From: Eleusine coracana subsp. coracana
Taxonomy: Eukaryota > Streptophyta > Magnoliopsida > Poales > Poaceae
Assembly (NCBI GenBank): GCA_032690845.1
Contig: CM064426.1
Location: 48,217,417 to 48,281,416 of the forward strand
Length of the DNA: 64,000 nt
Direction of reading: 5' to 3'
Shown one piece after another: positions 1 to 10,997 of the stretch. The position numbers and the translations under genes were made by a program. The notes beneath the pieces were generated by a model. That model worked only from the letters and a program-made list of their open reading frames with translations. It was not told the DNA's origin and searched no databases. The stretch's first letter is position 1, and the number at the start of each line of letters is the position of its first letter.

Positions 1-40
1 AATATGACCCAGAGGGGGCCAGCACCTAAAAGGGGCCGCC

Positions 41-115
41 GCCCGGCACAGGCCACTGCCAGGCACAGGCCGCCACCCGGCCTTCCAGGCCGCCCGGCCT
101 ACCCCGCCACCTGGC
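41..115. repeat. 17-bp degenerate tandem array, first block
   Basis: The heptamer GCCCGGC, or a one-base variant, starts at 41, 58, 75, 92 and 109, exactly 17 bases apart each time. The variants are GCCAGGC at 58, ACCCGGC at 75 and ACCTGGC at 109. The rest of each unit is weakly conserved and rich in AGGCC. Confidence 0.75.
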
Positions 116-290
116 TTGGGATTTTCCTCCCGGGGGGTCCAGCCCACTCGGCCCATTATGCCAACCAACGCCAAGTGGATAAGGCGGTCGGGAACCAATC
201 CAACAACCGTCATCCGGACCAAATCTGAGCCATCTGAGGGAATGCGGTCTGAAACCGACCAAATCTAAGGGCCGCGCGGCGCTCCCTGCT

Positions 291-348
291 GCCCAGCCTG
301 CAACGCCGCCCGGCATGTGCGGCCGCCAGGCCAATGCTGCCGCCCGGC
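291..348. repeat. 17-bp degenerate tandem array, second block
   Basis: The same heptamer family starts at 291 (GCCCAGC), 308, 325 (GCCAGGC) and 342, again at exact 17-base intervals. It lies about 70 bases upstream of the TATA box, where LTR enhancer repeats are usually found. Confidence 0.72.
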
Positions 349-409
349 GGGGGAATTTTTGCCCACCGACTCTCCTCCACCTTGAAGTACCCGCCAAGCA
401 TTCACCATC

Positions 410-418
410 TATAAATAG
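410..418 (+). promoter_or_regulatory. TATA box of the truncated LTR
   Basis: TATAAATAG follows the CCGG-rich repeats and is followed by AT-richer sequence, as expected for an LTR core promoter. Confidence 0.6.
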
Positions 419-520
419 AGGGGGAATTCGGCAAAAACGAAGAGGCAAGCAAGTGAAGCACATTGAAGTCCATTTCCCACTAATTTTCTTACTAGTAGAG
501 TAGGTTAGTTAGTCAGGAGC

Positions 521-745
521 TGTCACACCCCAAAATTTTAAATTTTGGTATGTGACCTAAATTTCACTAAATTTTAAAACTTTTTATAATAGAATAAAAT
601 TTATCCTAAATTAATTAGAGAGTTACCATTTCTTTTAGGTAAAAGAATTATTTTCTAAAACTAATTAAATTACTATAGGTTATTATTATTATTATTTTAA
701 TTTTGGTTGTTGCATTCATGCCTATTAGATGCACTAGTAGTGATG
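521..745 (+). mobile_element. 5' end fragment of a chromovirus-type LTR (TGTCACACCCC...)
   Basis: The sequence begins TGTCACACCCCAAAATTTT and stays similar for about 200 bases to 48860-49065, including the TTGCATTCATGC...TAGATGCA segment near the end. Starting with TGTCAC and an AT-rich stretch is typical of long LTRs of grass Ty3/gypsy chromoviruses. Homology stops near 745, so this is a fragment. From 746 to 1567 I see only AT-rich sequence with no gene or repeat I can name; it includes the left flank of element 1. Confidence 0.55.
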
Positions 746-1567
746 CACGTGTGGCACGCACGTTAGTATTTTGAAACAAAAATCAATGTTAAAGACATCC
801 AAAATTCTCCGGTTAATCAAAAGAGTTATAAAATATCATGACCACTTATTTGCTATCCTAGATCTCTCATAAACGTGAATCTAATATAAAAAACATTCAA
901 AATCACTTTGACAAATTCCAACAACTGTATTGAAAAAAGAGGAATCATAGACGTCCATCTCCGATATTGTTTAACATCCTTGATATGTAAATACGGAGCA
1001 ATATGCAATCTAGACCCCTTGTTATATGAGGTAAACAAGACCTATAAAAGGATGTAGATATAAAACTTTACTTATATAAAAAACATTAGAATTATCAATA
1101 ATATGCAAGTAATATATGTTCGATATCAAAGATGTTATACCACATAATGGATCAATGGTCAAGGGTCTTTGATAAATCCATGACTTCAACTTTCTTACGG
1201 GAATCTGGATGCGTGTAGATGGGAAAAGAGATGGGAAAGCAAAAAATAAAGAATAAAAAATATATTAACAAACATACAAGTATTTTAAACAAAATAAGAT
1301 GCATACAAAAAATTATAGGTCCATGAAATGATGGACTGATCTATAAAAAGTTGAATAACATGATAGTCAATTTCTCAAACTCCTATATTGAAACAATCAC
1401 TTGTGAACATCAACATCTTCTTAAGTTTTTCAATGGTTAATATAATAGGATAAGGAGATGAACTCCACAACCTTTTTGCTCAAATAAAGTAATGTTATTT
1501 CCATAAAGACATGAGTAAATTAGCTAACAAACTATAAAGGTTAAAAGTAAGGACGACATACTGCAAA

Positions 1568-1572
1568 GCTTT
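1568..1572. repeat. Target-site duplication, left copy (GCTTT)
   Basis: GCTTT immediately precedes the TGTGACAACC edge of the left LTR and recurs at 15973-15977 directly after the right LTR, which marks one insertion event. Confidence 0.9.
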
Positions 1573-4500
1573 TGTGACAACCCTACTCCGAAAAGTAGAG
1601 TATGTCGTACAGGATCGCCTCGGGAGATGGTTAACGATGTAACCATACACATCATCCACACATGAACATTCATCATTTACAATATTACAGCACTTAGGTG
1701 CATAATATTACAAGTTCAGAGGTAGAATATAAACAAGTTCAGATCTGATACAACACATATGTCCTTAGTACATGTTACATAAATTAGCGGAAGCGATACG
1801 ACGACAAAACACGATGTCAAGTCCTACATGAACCATGCCAGCCCTATGGCGATGGCTCACTCATCACAGTTAGGGGAGCTAGGGACCCATTCGATGGTCC
1901 AGTTCTGAGGCTCCTCACCTTCCCACACAACCTTGTTACAACAATCACAGTAGGTAGCTAGAGGAAAACCTGGAAAATAACATAATCGCAAAGCCTGAGT
2001 ATCTAACATACTCCGCAAGACTTACCCGTCAAAAGGTTTATTAAAACCGGCTCCTAGGATGTAGGGGGGGCTGACCGGGTTTGTTTGATAATTGCATCAA
2101 AAGCTCCTATTAGTTCTATGCTGCACTTTCATTTCCTTAGTCAAGATTTTACTTTGCTTATTGCAAAGAACAGCTACGGTGAATCTAGCTAGCTGCTAAG
2201 ACACGAGTGGAAATAAAGAGCAATACATCATAACAATATGTGTCCATAGCATAAGTAAATTTAAGAAACATAACCACCACTTTACTACTTAACATATCAT
2301 TGCCGCTGCTCGAACAAGAGGTACTCATAACCGCGAGGGACGGCAATTCGAATTGATTTACATCCTGCAGGGAAAAACCCAAATACACGACATACGCATC
2401 ACTTAAGAACATGTATGGCCACCGTTCACAAGATTGCTATAAAGTCGATCCGGGGCCATCGATCCCGAGTACACGTCCTCACTGCGATAGAGTACTTCGT
2501 ATCCGAGGCTTAACCCATGCACTCTCCAGCGGGCCTCAAACCCGTGCAACCATCGTGCTGTTCACATCACCTCTGGATCGATGAGTATGGCCGTCCAATA
2601 ATATGGCTCCCAAGTTACTAGGTTTACCGATCCCCATATTAAAGGTATGTACTTGGTACTGTTCAATACTTGTCCGCGGAGTTGCAACGATAGGTGCTCC
2701 ATTTTATCAAGTTCATTAACCAAGTGAACCATAGTTGAATCTAGAACCTACTGTTGACTCCACTACTTTAAGCATAGCATTGCTAACGGAAAAGCTTACT
2801 AACATACTAATCATAGGTCATTGCTGGAGTATGCAAGTGTGTTTCATCCAAGTACTACACTTAATGCACAATACAATATTCCTAACTTGTGATAAAGTAA
2901 AAGGACTCAAAAATTTAATGGGTTATGCACCGGGGCTTGCCTTGGGAGTGATCGTAGTTAGTGTCTTCACCAAAGTTCACTTCAGGTCCTTGCTGATCCG
3001 GTGCGATCTCCGCGGTCTCGATCCCTATATGGAATGGATATGCATCAATGCGAAGGAATACCCAAGGTGTCATGGAGTTCCTTAACTAAAGGTGAAATGG
3101 AGGGCATGACAATTCATGGCACTTCCTCAGCAAATAAGATTAATGACTAATCATTTATTCATGAATGTGTGCACACCTAAGTATGGCATGGTAGCTACTG
3201 AATTTGAAGGGGACAAACTTCTAATTACAAGAATGTAACTTTTAATCATCACAACTTAGGGTATTATCTACCTTAACATGAGCATGGCCTAGGTGATGAT
3301 TATATGACATCACATGCTGATGATGGTATGACCATGCAGTACTAGGGTCAATTTTCAGAAAGTTCATTTTGAGCAACTTAGCTAAAGTGGCCATATGCAA
3401 AACTAGCACTATACATACTATGGCAATTTAAATGTATAACTAGTTCTAGGCTCATATAGTTAATTAGGACCCAAGAGTATATAATATGAGGTAAGGATTT
3501 CTACTTTAAGGTTGATGTAATTATTCTTCATAAATATTCCAGAAGTGAATTTATGCCTACTTTTATTAAATGCACACAAAAAGTAAGATTTTATATGGAA
3601 AATTCTTACTTTAACTAACAATTGATTAATTTCGACAGCAAAAGCATACTTAAGTTGCTTCAAATTTTTCATGGAATTTTACACGACTGTACAAGTTTAT
3701 AAGGGACAGGAATACCAAATTTCATAATTAAATTTGTAGCCAATAATTTACTAAAATTCAATTACTAAAAATGAATATTTATGCAATAATACTAAAATTA
3801 TGCCTAAACATAAAACTGTGCTTTTGCAGAAAGTTTAAGGATGCCATGAAATGACCACTGAACAAGTTTCATGAATTTACCATTTATATTTATTTACTTA
3901 TGAATTTATTAAGCAATCTAGGGTTGTAAATTTAGGGAATTAAATAAATTAATTTACTGAGCAACCTTGGACCTCAACTTGTTTTTCTGGTAGAGGAGAA
4001 TTTTAGGAGTTGAACAAAATTGGTTTCATCATTTTTGGGCTTTTATTTCTTGAGTTATTGAATTTTAAAGTTTAATTGAAGTTCACTCCTATTTACAAAA
4101 TTGCCACTAGCCAATTCAAATTTCCCCCGCGCGCGCTCAGTGACTCACAACGGTCACGTGGGTGGTGGTGGCCGGAGTGGGGGTTGCCGGAGCACTGCCG
4201 ACGACGAGCGGTGGCGATGCTCGACGGTGGTAGGCGCGTGCAGAGGCGAAATCATCAAGGGAGAGGGTCTAGGAGCATCACCTTAGTGCCGTGGTGCTCG
4301 TCGACACGCTGGCTAGAGTCGGGGTGGCCAGGAAAGTGGTCGTCGCCGTGAGCCCCCTCCGCATGGTGGCCGGCGGCGGCTCGGGTTCTCCAAATTCCGG
4401 CGACGTCTCTGCACGAGTGAGGGAGGGAATCAGTAGGCTGCGAGAATGTTCCTTGGCGCGCTTATTTGCGAAAGAAAGAGGGAGGGGGGCTGCCTGGTCA

Positions 4501-5368
4501 GAGCTGGGTGCGGCGGAGCTCAGGCGGCTCTGAGCAGGGGAGGCCGTCGGGTTCCTTGCGACCGAGGAGGAGGGAGGCGAGCGCTGCGCTGCACGGCCTT
4601 GCAGGAGAGCTAGGGAGCATGCACGAGATGATTGCGAGCAGAGAGTGAGAGGAATGGGGTTGGCAAGCGCTGCTGTCCCCTTTTATTTGGCCGACGGAAG
4701 AGAGGGTCGGGAGAGGGAGAGAGGGGGGGGGGGGGGGGGCGGGGTGAGCTGTCGGCCAGGGGAGTGGCTCTCCAGCGAGGTGGCACATGCGCGATTCAGC
4801 GGTGCAGTGGCAATGATGGGGCTACAGCGATTGACGGTGGCTCGTACGGTGGCGTCGGTGTCGAGTGAAGACTGGCCGGAGGGAAAAGGAGAGAGAAGGG
4901 AGGGTTGACCCGGCTTGACTTGAACCTTGACTCGGGTTTTGGCGAAATTCACCAAGTTCCCTTGCTCCAAATTTCACACAGATTTTTGTGCACGCCCAGC
5001 AAAACATGTGCGCCAACTTTTCTTTTGGGTGCATCAGCTGAATCGGCTTAGATGAATTATGAAAATTCCAAAATAGAAATACTATTTTCTGAATTGGGGG
5101 AATTTGTAAGGGCATTAAATGGTTACCAAAAATTCTGGAAAAATTATCAACATTCTCTATTAATGTGGCCATCAAGAATATGCAAAAACATTGGGGTACT
5201 TCCATGGAATTTTGTGATGTTTGAGAAGGGCCCTTATTTGAATATTCTGGATTTAATTACTTAATTTTCTATCTTTATTCTTTGGCACCTTGATTATTTA
5301 TATTTTTAATTATCCCTTAATTAACATTGGGTTTAGTTAAGTTTCATTTTGTGACATGGGATGTCACA
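1573..5368 (-). repeat. Element 1 3' LTR
   Basis: Read on the minus strand it starts TGTGACATCCC at 5368 and ends GGGTTGTCACA at 1573. The GC-rich core at about 4120-4940 contains a TATA-like AAATAAAAGG (minus strand, near 4678-4690). A 17-base G run lies at 4723-4739. The long frames here (2735-3085, 4076-4908) have no recognisable domain and are not annotated as genes. Confidence 0.92.
1970..2028 (-). promoter_or_regulatory. Conserved LTR hairpin with splice-like borders
   Basis: On the minus strand a perfect 5'-splice-like CGG/GTAAGT (2028-2020) is followed by GAGTAT-GTTAG-ATACTC, a 6-bp hairpin (2013-1997), then a 3'-splice-like TTATTTTCCAG/G. The GT-to-AG span is 56 bases. The same layout occurs in LTR2 (hairpin 12587-12603), element 2 (33963-33979) and the unrelated-looking solo LTR (60832-60847). 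Whether it is spliced is unknown; 56 bases is short for a plant intron. Confidence 0.5.
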
Positions 5369-5385
5369 GCACACCCCCCTTAAGG
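5369..5385 (-). promoter_or_regulatory. Polypurine tract of element 1
   Basis: Directly inside the 3' LTR the minus strand reads AAGGGGGGTGTGC before TGTGACATCCC. This G-rich purine run is where plus-strand DNA synthesis would be primed. The same run is present in element 2 at 27052-27068. Confidence 0.75.
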
Positions 5386-5440
5386 AAATCTCGTCCCGAG
5401 ATTTGCAAAAGAACGGACAAAAAGGGAGGGGTGCGGGTGG

Positions 5441-5824
5441 TTACCGGTTTTGTGAGGCCAAGAACTCTGGAAAGTTGGTCTTCAGAAATTCTTCTTGTTC
5501 CCATGTAGCTTCATCTTCAGTATGGTTACTCCATTGCACCTTGTAGAAGGTGATAGTGCGGCTGCGAGTTACCCGGTCTTTTTGATCGAGGATGTGGACG
5601 GGGTATTCGGGGTAGGAGAGATCTTCCTCCAATTGTTCGGTGTCAGAGATAACCATGTCGATCGGAAGCTTTAGACACTTCTTAAGTTGGGAAACATGGA
5701 AGACGTTGTGCACCCGCTCAAGATTTTCCGGTAGCTGCAACCCAAGGGCGCTATGCTTTTCCGTGATAGGAAAAGGTCCGATGTAGCGGGGTGCTAATTT
5801 CCCTTTGATTCCAAAACGAGACAC
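5441..5824 (-). pseudogene. Element 1 integrase C-terminus and chromodomain
   Basis: An open 127-codon segment forms the end of pol. Its first part (SRFGIKGKLAPRYIGPF) is the GPY/F-like module of gypsy integrases. The last 50 or so residues contain the chromodomain core, recognised by YPVHILD, FYKVQW and DEATWEQEEFL. In chromoviruses this domain follows integrase and is thought to help steer integration into heterochromatin. The aromatic residues available for a methyl-lysine cage look incomplete, as is common in the group II chromodomains of this clade. It is separated from the integrase core by a TAA stop at 5849-5851 replacing an expected aromatic codon, and a further frame break lies near 5825. 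The equivalent part of element 2 (27125-27865) is open throughout. Confidence 0.85.
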
Positions 5825-5848
5825 ACCTTTGTTGGGAGAAACCCGAAG

Positions 5849-6262
5849 TTAGACATGATCTCCCTTCTCGAACTCCAATGGACGTCTTCTTTTATTAGAA
5901 TAGCTTATTTGGTGGGATTGGGCGGCCTTCATGTTGGCTTGAATTTGTTTCACCTTCTCTTCGGCTTGTGTGACCAGATCTAGACCAAAAGTGATTCTTT
6001 CTCCAGGTTTCGACCAATTCAGTGGGGTTCGACACGAGTGACCATACAAGGCTTCAAACGGTGACATCCCCAAACTCTCTTGGTAGCTATTGTTGTAGGA
6101 GAACTCGATGGACGGGAGACAAGACTCCCAATTACCACGATTGTCCAGAACACAAGCTCTCAATAAATCCTCCAAATATTGATTTAGCCTCTCAGTTTGA
6201 CCATCGGTTTGCGGGTGATAAGCGGAACCTTGAAGGAGAGTGGTGCCAAGACAAGCATGCAA
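5849..6262 (-). pseudogene. Element 1 integrase catalytic core, distal part
   Basis: This segment continues pol and includes the third catalytic residue of the D,D-35-E triad, in the context YHPQTDGQTERLNQYLE, where the E of QTERLN is the catalytic glutamate. It then runs through FSYNNSYQESLGMSPFEALYGHSCRTPLNW, split here by normal residues typical of chromovirus integrases, and NKRRRPLEFEKGDHV. It is fragmented from the upstream pol frame by a TGA at 6296-6298 and a nearby frame change, and ends at a TAA at 5849-5851. Confidence 0.85.
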
Positions 6263-6295
6263 TTGCTCCCAAAAACAAGCAATAAATTGGGGACC

Positions 6296-8101
6296 TCAAT
6301 CGGAGATGATCCTCTTGGGCACACCGTGCGAGCATAGGATCCGCACAATGTAGAGCTCGGTGTATTGCTTAGCAGAGTAGGTTGTATGGACGGGAATAAA
6401 ATGGGCAGATTTGATCAACGAATCCACGATCACCCATATCGAATCATGCTTCTTGGGCGTGAGGGGTAATCCAACGATGAAATCCATAGCAATGTCCTGC
6501 CATTTCCAAGCGGGGATTTTTAATGGGTGCAAAAGACCGGCTGTTCTCAAGTGATCGGCCTTCACATGTTGACAAGTATCGCATTCGGAGACATACTGAG
6601 CAACCTCTTGTTTCATGCGTGTCCACCAAAACTTTTCCCTTAACCTGCGATGCATTTTGTTGCTGCCGGGGTGTACGGAGTATTTGGATAAGTGAGCCTC
6701 ATCCAGAATTTTCTTTCTTAGCTCCTCATTCTTCGGAACAACCAGGCGATTATTGAACCATAGCACTCCATCTTCGTCTTGCCGGAAACACGTTGCTTCC
6801 TTCTTCCCTATTTTCTGGTGAATATATACCATTCCCTTGTCCTTCTTTTGGGCTTCCACAATTTCTTCCCGAAGGGTAGGAATGAGCGCCAAATTATACA
6901 AGGATCCATATGGGATGACACGAAGACTTGGTTCGCTAGGATCTGAAATCATACAAGCTTCCATCGAGCAAATGATGGCTTGATTGCATTGGTCCCTTCG
7001 ACTCAAGGCGTCGGCAACCACATTGGCTTTTCCGGGATGATAATGAATTTCCAATTCATAATCCTTGATTATTTCCAACCATCTACGCTTCCTCATGTTC
7101 AGCTCTTGTCGAGTGAAGATATATTTGAGACTCTTATGATCGGTGTAGAGGTTAACCAGATTACCGAGCAAGTAATGGCGCCAGGTTTTCAAGGCTAGGA
7201 CGACTGAGGCCAATTCCACATCATGAGTGGGATAATTTTGCTCATGCTTCCGGAGTTGTCGTGATGCATAGGCAACGACACGGCCTTCTTGCATAAGCAC
7301 ACAACCCAGTCTGGTGCCAGAGGCATCGCAGTAGACATTGAACAGTTTGGTGATGTCGGGTTGAGCCAAAACCGGAGCGGTTGTTAAATGCTTCTTGAGT
7401 GACTGAAAAGCTTCCTCACATGCACTACTCCACTTGAACTTGGCATCCTTTTCCAGCAACTTGGTCATAGGCTTGGCAATGCTTGAGAAGTTGGGAATGA
7501 ATTTCCTATAATAACCGGCAAGACCAAGGAAACTGCGAATTTGCCTGACCGATTTCGGAGCTTTCCAGTTCAGCACATCCTCTACTTTGCTAGGGTCCAC
7601 GACTACTCCTTCTGCTGATATGATGTGACCCAAGAATGGAACTTGCTTTAGCCAAAATTCACATTTACTAAATTTGGCATAAAGTTGATGATCTCGGAGT
7701 CGCTGTAGAACAATACAAAGGTGTTCAGCGTGTTCTTCTTTGGACTTAGAGTAGATCAGAATATCGTCGATGAATACCACTACGAACTTATCCAACTCGG
7801 GCACGAATACGGAATTCATCAAATACATGAAGTGGGCTGGAGCATTGGTAAGACCAAAAGACATGACAAGATACTCGAAAAGACCATATCGGGTGGAGAA
7901 AGCTGTTTTTGGAATGTCTTCGGCTCGGATTTTTATTTGATGGTAACCGGATCGGAGATCAATCTTGGAGAAGACTTTAGCACCCACTAGTTGATCAAAG
8001 AGGATATCGATTCGAGGTAGAGGGTACTTGTTCTTGATGGTTACGGCGTTTAACGGCCGATAGTCGACACATAGGCGTAGGGTCTTGTCTTTCTTCTTCA
8101 C
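6296..8101 (-). pseudogene. Element 1 pol: reverse transcriptase, RNase H and integrase N-terminus
   Basis: A 601-codon open stretch carries most of pol. The reverse transcriptase begins KKKDKTLRLCVDYRPLN, continues through KIDLRSGYHQI and GLTNAPAHF, and has its active site as VVFIDDILIYS (FIDD rather than YVDD, a normal gypsy variant). The RNase H follows with YCDASGTRLGCVL, ASRQLRKHEQNYPTHD and YTDHKSLKYIF. The HHCC zinc finger of integrase is seen in HPGSNKMHRRLREKFWW and CDTCQ. The first core aspartate lies in AMDFIVGLP. Two near-certain point stops bound it: TAG at 8122-8120 in place of the Trp of SSPWGCP, and TGA at 6298-6296 in place of an Arg codon. Both are explained by one transition. 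The whole frame should continue from gag-protease upstream. Confidence 0.92.
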
Positions 8102-8119
8102 AAAGAGAACGGGACAGCC

Positions 8120-9016
8120 CTAGGGAGATGAACTTGGTCGAATATAACCCTTGTCCATAAGCTCTTGTAACTGCTCCTTCAACTCTACTAACTCATTAGG
8201 ATCCATCTTGTACGACCTACAAGAGATGGGCGCTGTACCAGGTACGAGTTCAATCTTAAACTCGACATCCCTGTCCGGAGGCATTCCCGGTAAATTGTCT
8301 GGAAATACATCAGGAAAATCACAGACCACTGGAATGTTTGCTAGCTCCTTTCCTTCCACATGACACACTTGAGAAGTGGGCAACTTGGGATATGGCAATC
8401 GGAGAATAGAGGGGTCGTGTAAGGGTGAGTTCAAATGGATTTCCCGGTCCTCAATGTGCAGTACGGCTTTGTGGCTAGTCATCCATTTCATACCAAGAAT
8501 GATGTCGATGCTTTGGCCATCTAAGATAATTAGAGAAGTGGGGTATATGTTGTTTGCTAGCTTAAGTGGCACTTTCCTTAACTCGAGACGAGCTCTTATT
8601 TTTCCACCGGGAGACGTAATAATGTACGGCGTTCCCATAGTAGTGGGGGTAATTTTTAGATGATTTGCACATGCTTGACTAATGTAATCATGTGTTGCTC
8701 CTGAATCAAAAAGAACCATGGCAGCATGTTGGTTGATCGAGAACGTACCCGTGAGAACGGGTTCTCCAGCTTGGGTCTCTTCGACCGTGGTATAGTTGAC
8801 TCGGCCATTCTTGTGTGTGGGGGTAGACGACTGAGGACGACTCCCATTGCTGCCATTATTGTTGTTGTTGCTGCTCTTGTGGTTGTTGTTGTTGTTCCTG
8901 GAAATATTGGAGTTGTTGTTGTTGCTCGGATTGCGCTTCGGGAACCTACATTCCTTAGCAAAGTGACCGGTGCGGCCACAGTTGTAACAGGGCTGTGAGG
9001 AGTTGGTCTTTACCAC
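8120..9016 (-). pseudogene. Element 1 nucleocapsid zinc knuckle, protease and RT start
   Basis: The 298-codon frame opens with a CCHC zinc knuckle (CYNCGRTGHFAKEC), the RNA-binding signature of gag nucleocapsid. An Asn-rich linker coded by AAC/AAT runs follows (about 8830-8930). The aspartic protease active site is VLFDSGATHDYIS near residue 110. The segment ends with the hallmark run before reverse transcriptase: FPDVFPDNLPGMPPDRDVEF and KEQLQELMDKGYIRPSSSP. It stops at a TAG that replaces the tryptophan of SSPWGCPVLF. In an intact element it is fused in frame to pol. Confidence 0.9.
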
Positions 9017-9133
9017 TTGATTGCTTTGCTGTGGTGGACGAGAACCAGAGGATTGCTGCTGGTTTCCCCCATGGAATCACGAGTGCTGCTGCGAGAACGA
9101 CGGGTGAGGTCCTCCTCTCAACTGTACCACAGC

Positions 9134-9959
9134 CTAGAATTTCTGTCCGGTCGAGGAAGTGATTGCTAGCTTGTACTTGGGCGGTGTGGAGCCAGATGAA
9201 CTTCCCATGGCATGTTTCCACTTCTTGTCCTCTTGATTGGCATGGATGGCATCTTCTTGCACAATGATGGCACTCATCAAGTCATTAAATGTGCCGGCAG
9301 TGACTTGCGCCAAGCGATCTTGCAGCTTCGGGGTAAGACCCGAACGAAAGCAATCTTTTTTTTTCATCCGTATCAGCGTGATACAACACGTACTGGGCCA
9401 GGTAGTTGAACTTTCGTGCATACTCTTGTACGGTTCCAGAGCCTTGCTTCAAGTTGAGGAACTCCTGCAACTTGCGCTTCATGAGTCCAGCGGGGATGTG
9501 GTGTGCACGGAAAGCTGTGCAGAATTCCACCCAAGTGACTTGGTGACCAGCGGCGAGAGCAGCGGTGAAACTGGCCCACCAAGCACTTGCGGAACCGCGG
9601 AGCTGCTACGCGGTGAAGAGGGGCTTCTGCTGCTCAGTGCAGTAGAGGAGGGCGAACTTCGACTCCAGAGTGCGAATAAAGTTATCCGCTTCCAGAGGAT
9701 CACCGGCTTCTCCGAAGGTGGGCGGGTGAGTCGCTGAGAAGTCGGCGTAGGAGGATTCCCGCTGCTGCAATGGTGGTGGCCCGGGAGCTCCTTGACGGTT
9801 CATGTTCTCTATGAACATGCGGAACATCTTGTTCTGATTGTGGATGAGCAACTCCATAGCCGTCATGGGCGGCGCGTTGGGCAGCGGCCCATTTCCACCG
9901 GCGTTCGAAGCGCCGGGAGCATCACCAGCATTTTCTCCACCACAGCAAGTTTGCACCAT
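9134..9959 (-). pseudogene. Element 1 gag (capsid part), broken
   Basis: Gag starts MVQTCCGG at 9959, directly after CAG on the minus strand. Element 2 (MVQTRRGG) and element 3 (MVRTQNQ) start the same way. The central retrotransposon gag domain is recognisable from FRAHHIPAGLMKRKLQEFLNL, YARKFNYLAQY and GLTPKLQDRLAQ. Three breaks are visible: a TAG at 9606-9608 (CAG expected), a frameshift at the T9 run near 9354-9362 (A run on the coding strand, likely slippage), and a TAG at 9134-9136. It encodes the particle-forming protein and is not functional in this copy. Confidence 0.88.
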
Positions 9960-10332
9960 CTGACATATGAACAAAGCATGTTAGCCCAATCATCACATGA
10001 GACAATATGATAATAAGGCTACGACATGGCGACGAAATAAAATTTCAGATTGCTCATAAATGAAATATTGGACAAGAAAGCAGTACGGACATAAGAGATA
10101 ACTTAAATTCCATAGTTTTCAATACCATAAGCAGCATACTCATGATAAAAACCATAGATACATGTGATGCAACTTTATATACATAGCAGTCTTTGGTTAT
10201 ATCACTCGAAACACTACGCCACACGATCTCGGAGAGCTTAGGTTACAACTAAGCTTAACATTACTAACACTATGCACACACGACTACGATGTCTCATGAG
10301 ATTTTTCATCCTACGTACATGAAGCTACTCGC

Positions 10333-10964
10333 TCACCCGACGTGGTTGTCCCCATCGAACTCCATGTCCATATCACCCGGTCCAGGGGGTGCTTCGAAGT
10401 CGACGCCGGAATCACCATTCTCACTCAGATCGGCGTCCTCGGGGGGAATTACCGTGAGTGGAATGGGTGGCTCATCGTTAAGGATGGCATTCAGCTGACC
10501 ATTAGCAGCTTGGAGATGTCCAATGAGCTGCTCTTCTGTGTGATGATCGCGTGAGCGTCGTTGAGGTTCCCTTCCATGACATCACGCTCATCTTGAGCTT
10601 CTTCACGTTGGGCCTGCAGCTCGCTTCGCTCCTCCAAGAGAGCGGTGACCTGACCATGAAGAGAGTAAATCTCCTCTTGGGCAGCGGTGAGCTGGGCGTT
10701 GCGTTGGTTCAGTTGCTCCTGCAACTGATCGCTTGCATCGCCCTCAATTATGAGCTGCGCATCATGGAGTTGCTCGAAAAGATCGGCCCACTCGATCTCG
10801 CTAGTATGCAGCTTGTCCTCAAGATATGACATCTTAGCGTCACGCTTCGCAAGCTGGGCATCACGGGCCATGAGTGTGGATTGCAGCACCTCGCGCTCTC
10901 GTTCCAACTTGAGAATGCGGGTGGCAAGGTACTCGGGGTCCTTCGCGAGCTTGCCAACATCCAT
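10333..10964 (-). pseudogene. Element 1 ORF0: coiled-coil protein upstream of gag
   Basis: A separate reading frame precedes gag. It begins MDVGKLAKDPEYLA at 10964, immediately after a CAG, although the frame is open further upstream to 10997. Most of it is heptad-rich coiled coil (LEREREVLQS, RDAQLAKRDAKMSYLEDKL, EQLNQRNAQLTAAQEEIYSL, ERSELQAQREEAQDERDV). After a frameshift near 10545 it resumes with EEQLIGHLQAANGQLNAIL and ends in an acidic, Pro-rich tail (PPGPGDMDMEFDG) at 10333. Rice RIRE3/RIRE8 elements are known to carry such an orf0, and its function is not established. Compared with the ORF0 of element 3, the N-terminal globular domain is absent. Confidence 0.75.
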
Positions 10965-10997
10965 CTGCCGGAATAAAGTTTTGCAAGGGTGAGTCAA

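Larger units (their letters stand above)
1..520 (+). mobile_element. Partial LTR of an unidentified retrotransposon (right part only)
   Basis: This GC-rich stretch looks like the promoter half of an LTR. It has arrays of a short CCGG-containing unit, then a clean TATAAATAG box at 410-418, then about 100 bases of AT-richer putative leader. It is cut on the left by the window edge and on the right by the start of a different LTR at 521. Open frames here (for example 4-228 and 26-463 on the other strand) are low-complexity, Pro/Arg/Gly-rich and overlap each other, so I do not call genes. The family is not recognised. Confidence 0.55.

Noticed and set aside
2735..3085. 116-codon ORF, repeated at 13326-13676
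   Set aside because: It is the same place in the two LTRs of element 1, on the strand opposite to its transcript, with no domain; its duplication only reflects LTR identity.
4076..4970. Overlapping ORFs in the element 1 LTR (also 14703-15579 and 25656-26802)
   Set aside because: They correspond to one GC-rich LTR promoter region in three copies. Frames are not conserved between copies.
8726..9737. Plus-strand ORFs (8726-8998, 9237-9737) opposite gag
   Set aside because: They are shadows of gag and the Asn-rich linker; the minus-strand frames carry the zinc knuckle and gag motifs.
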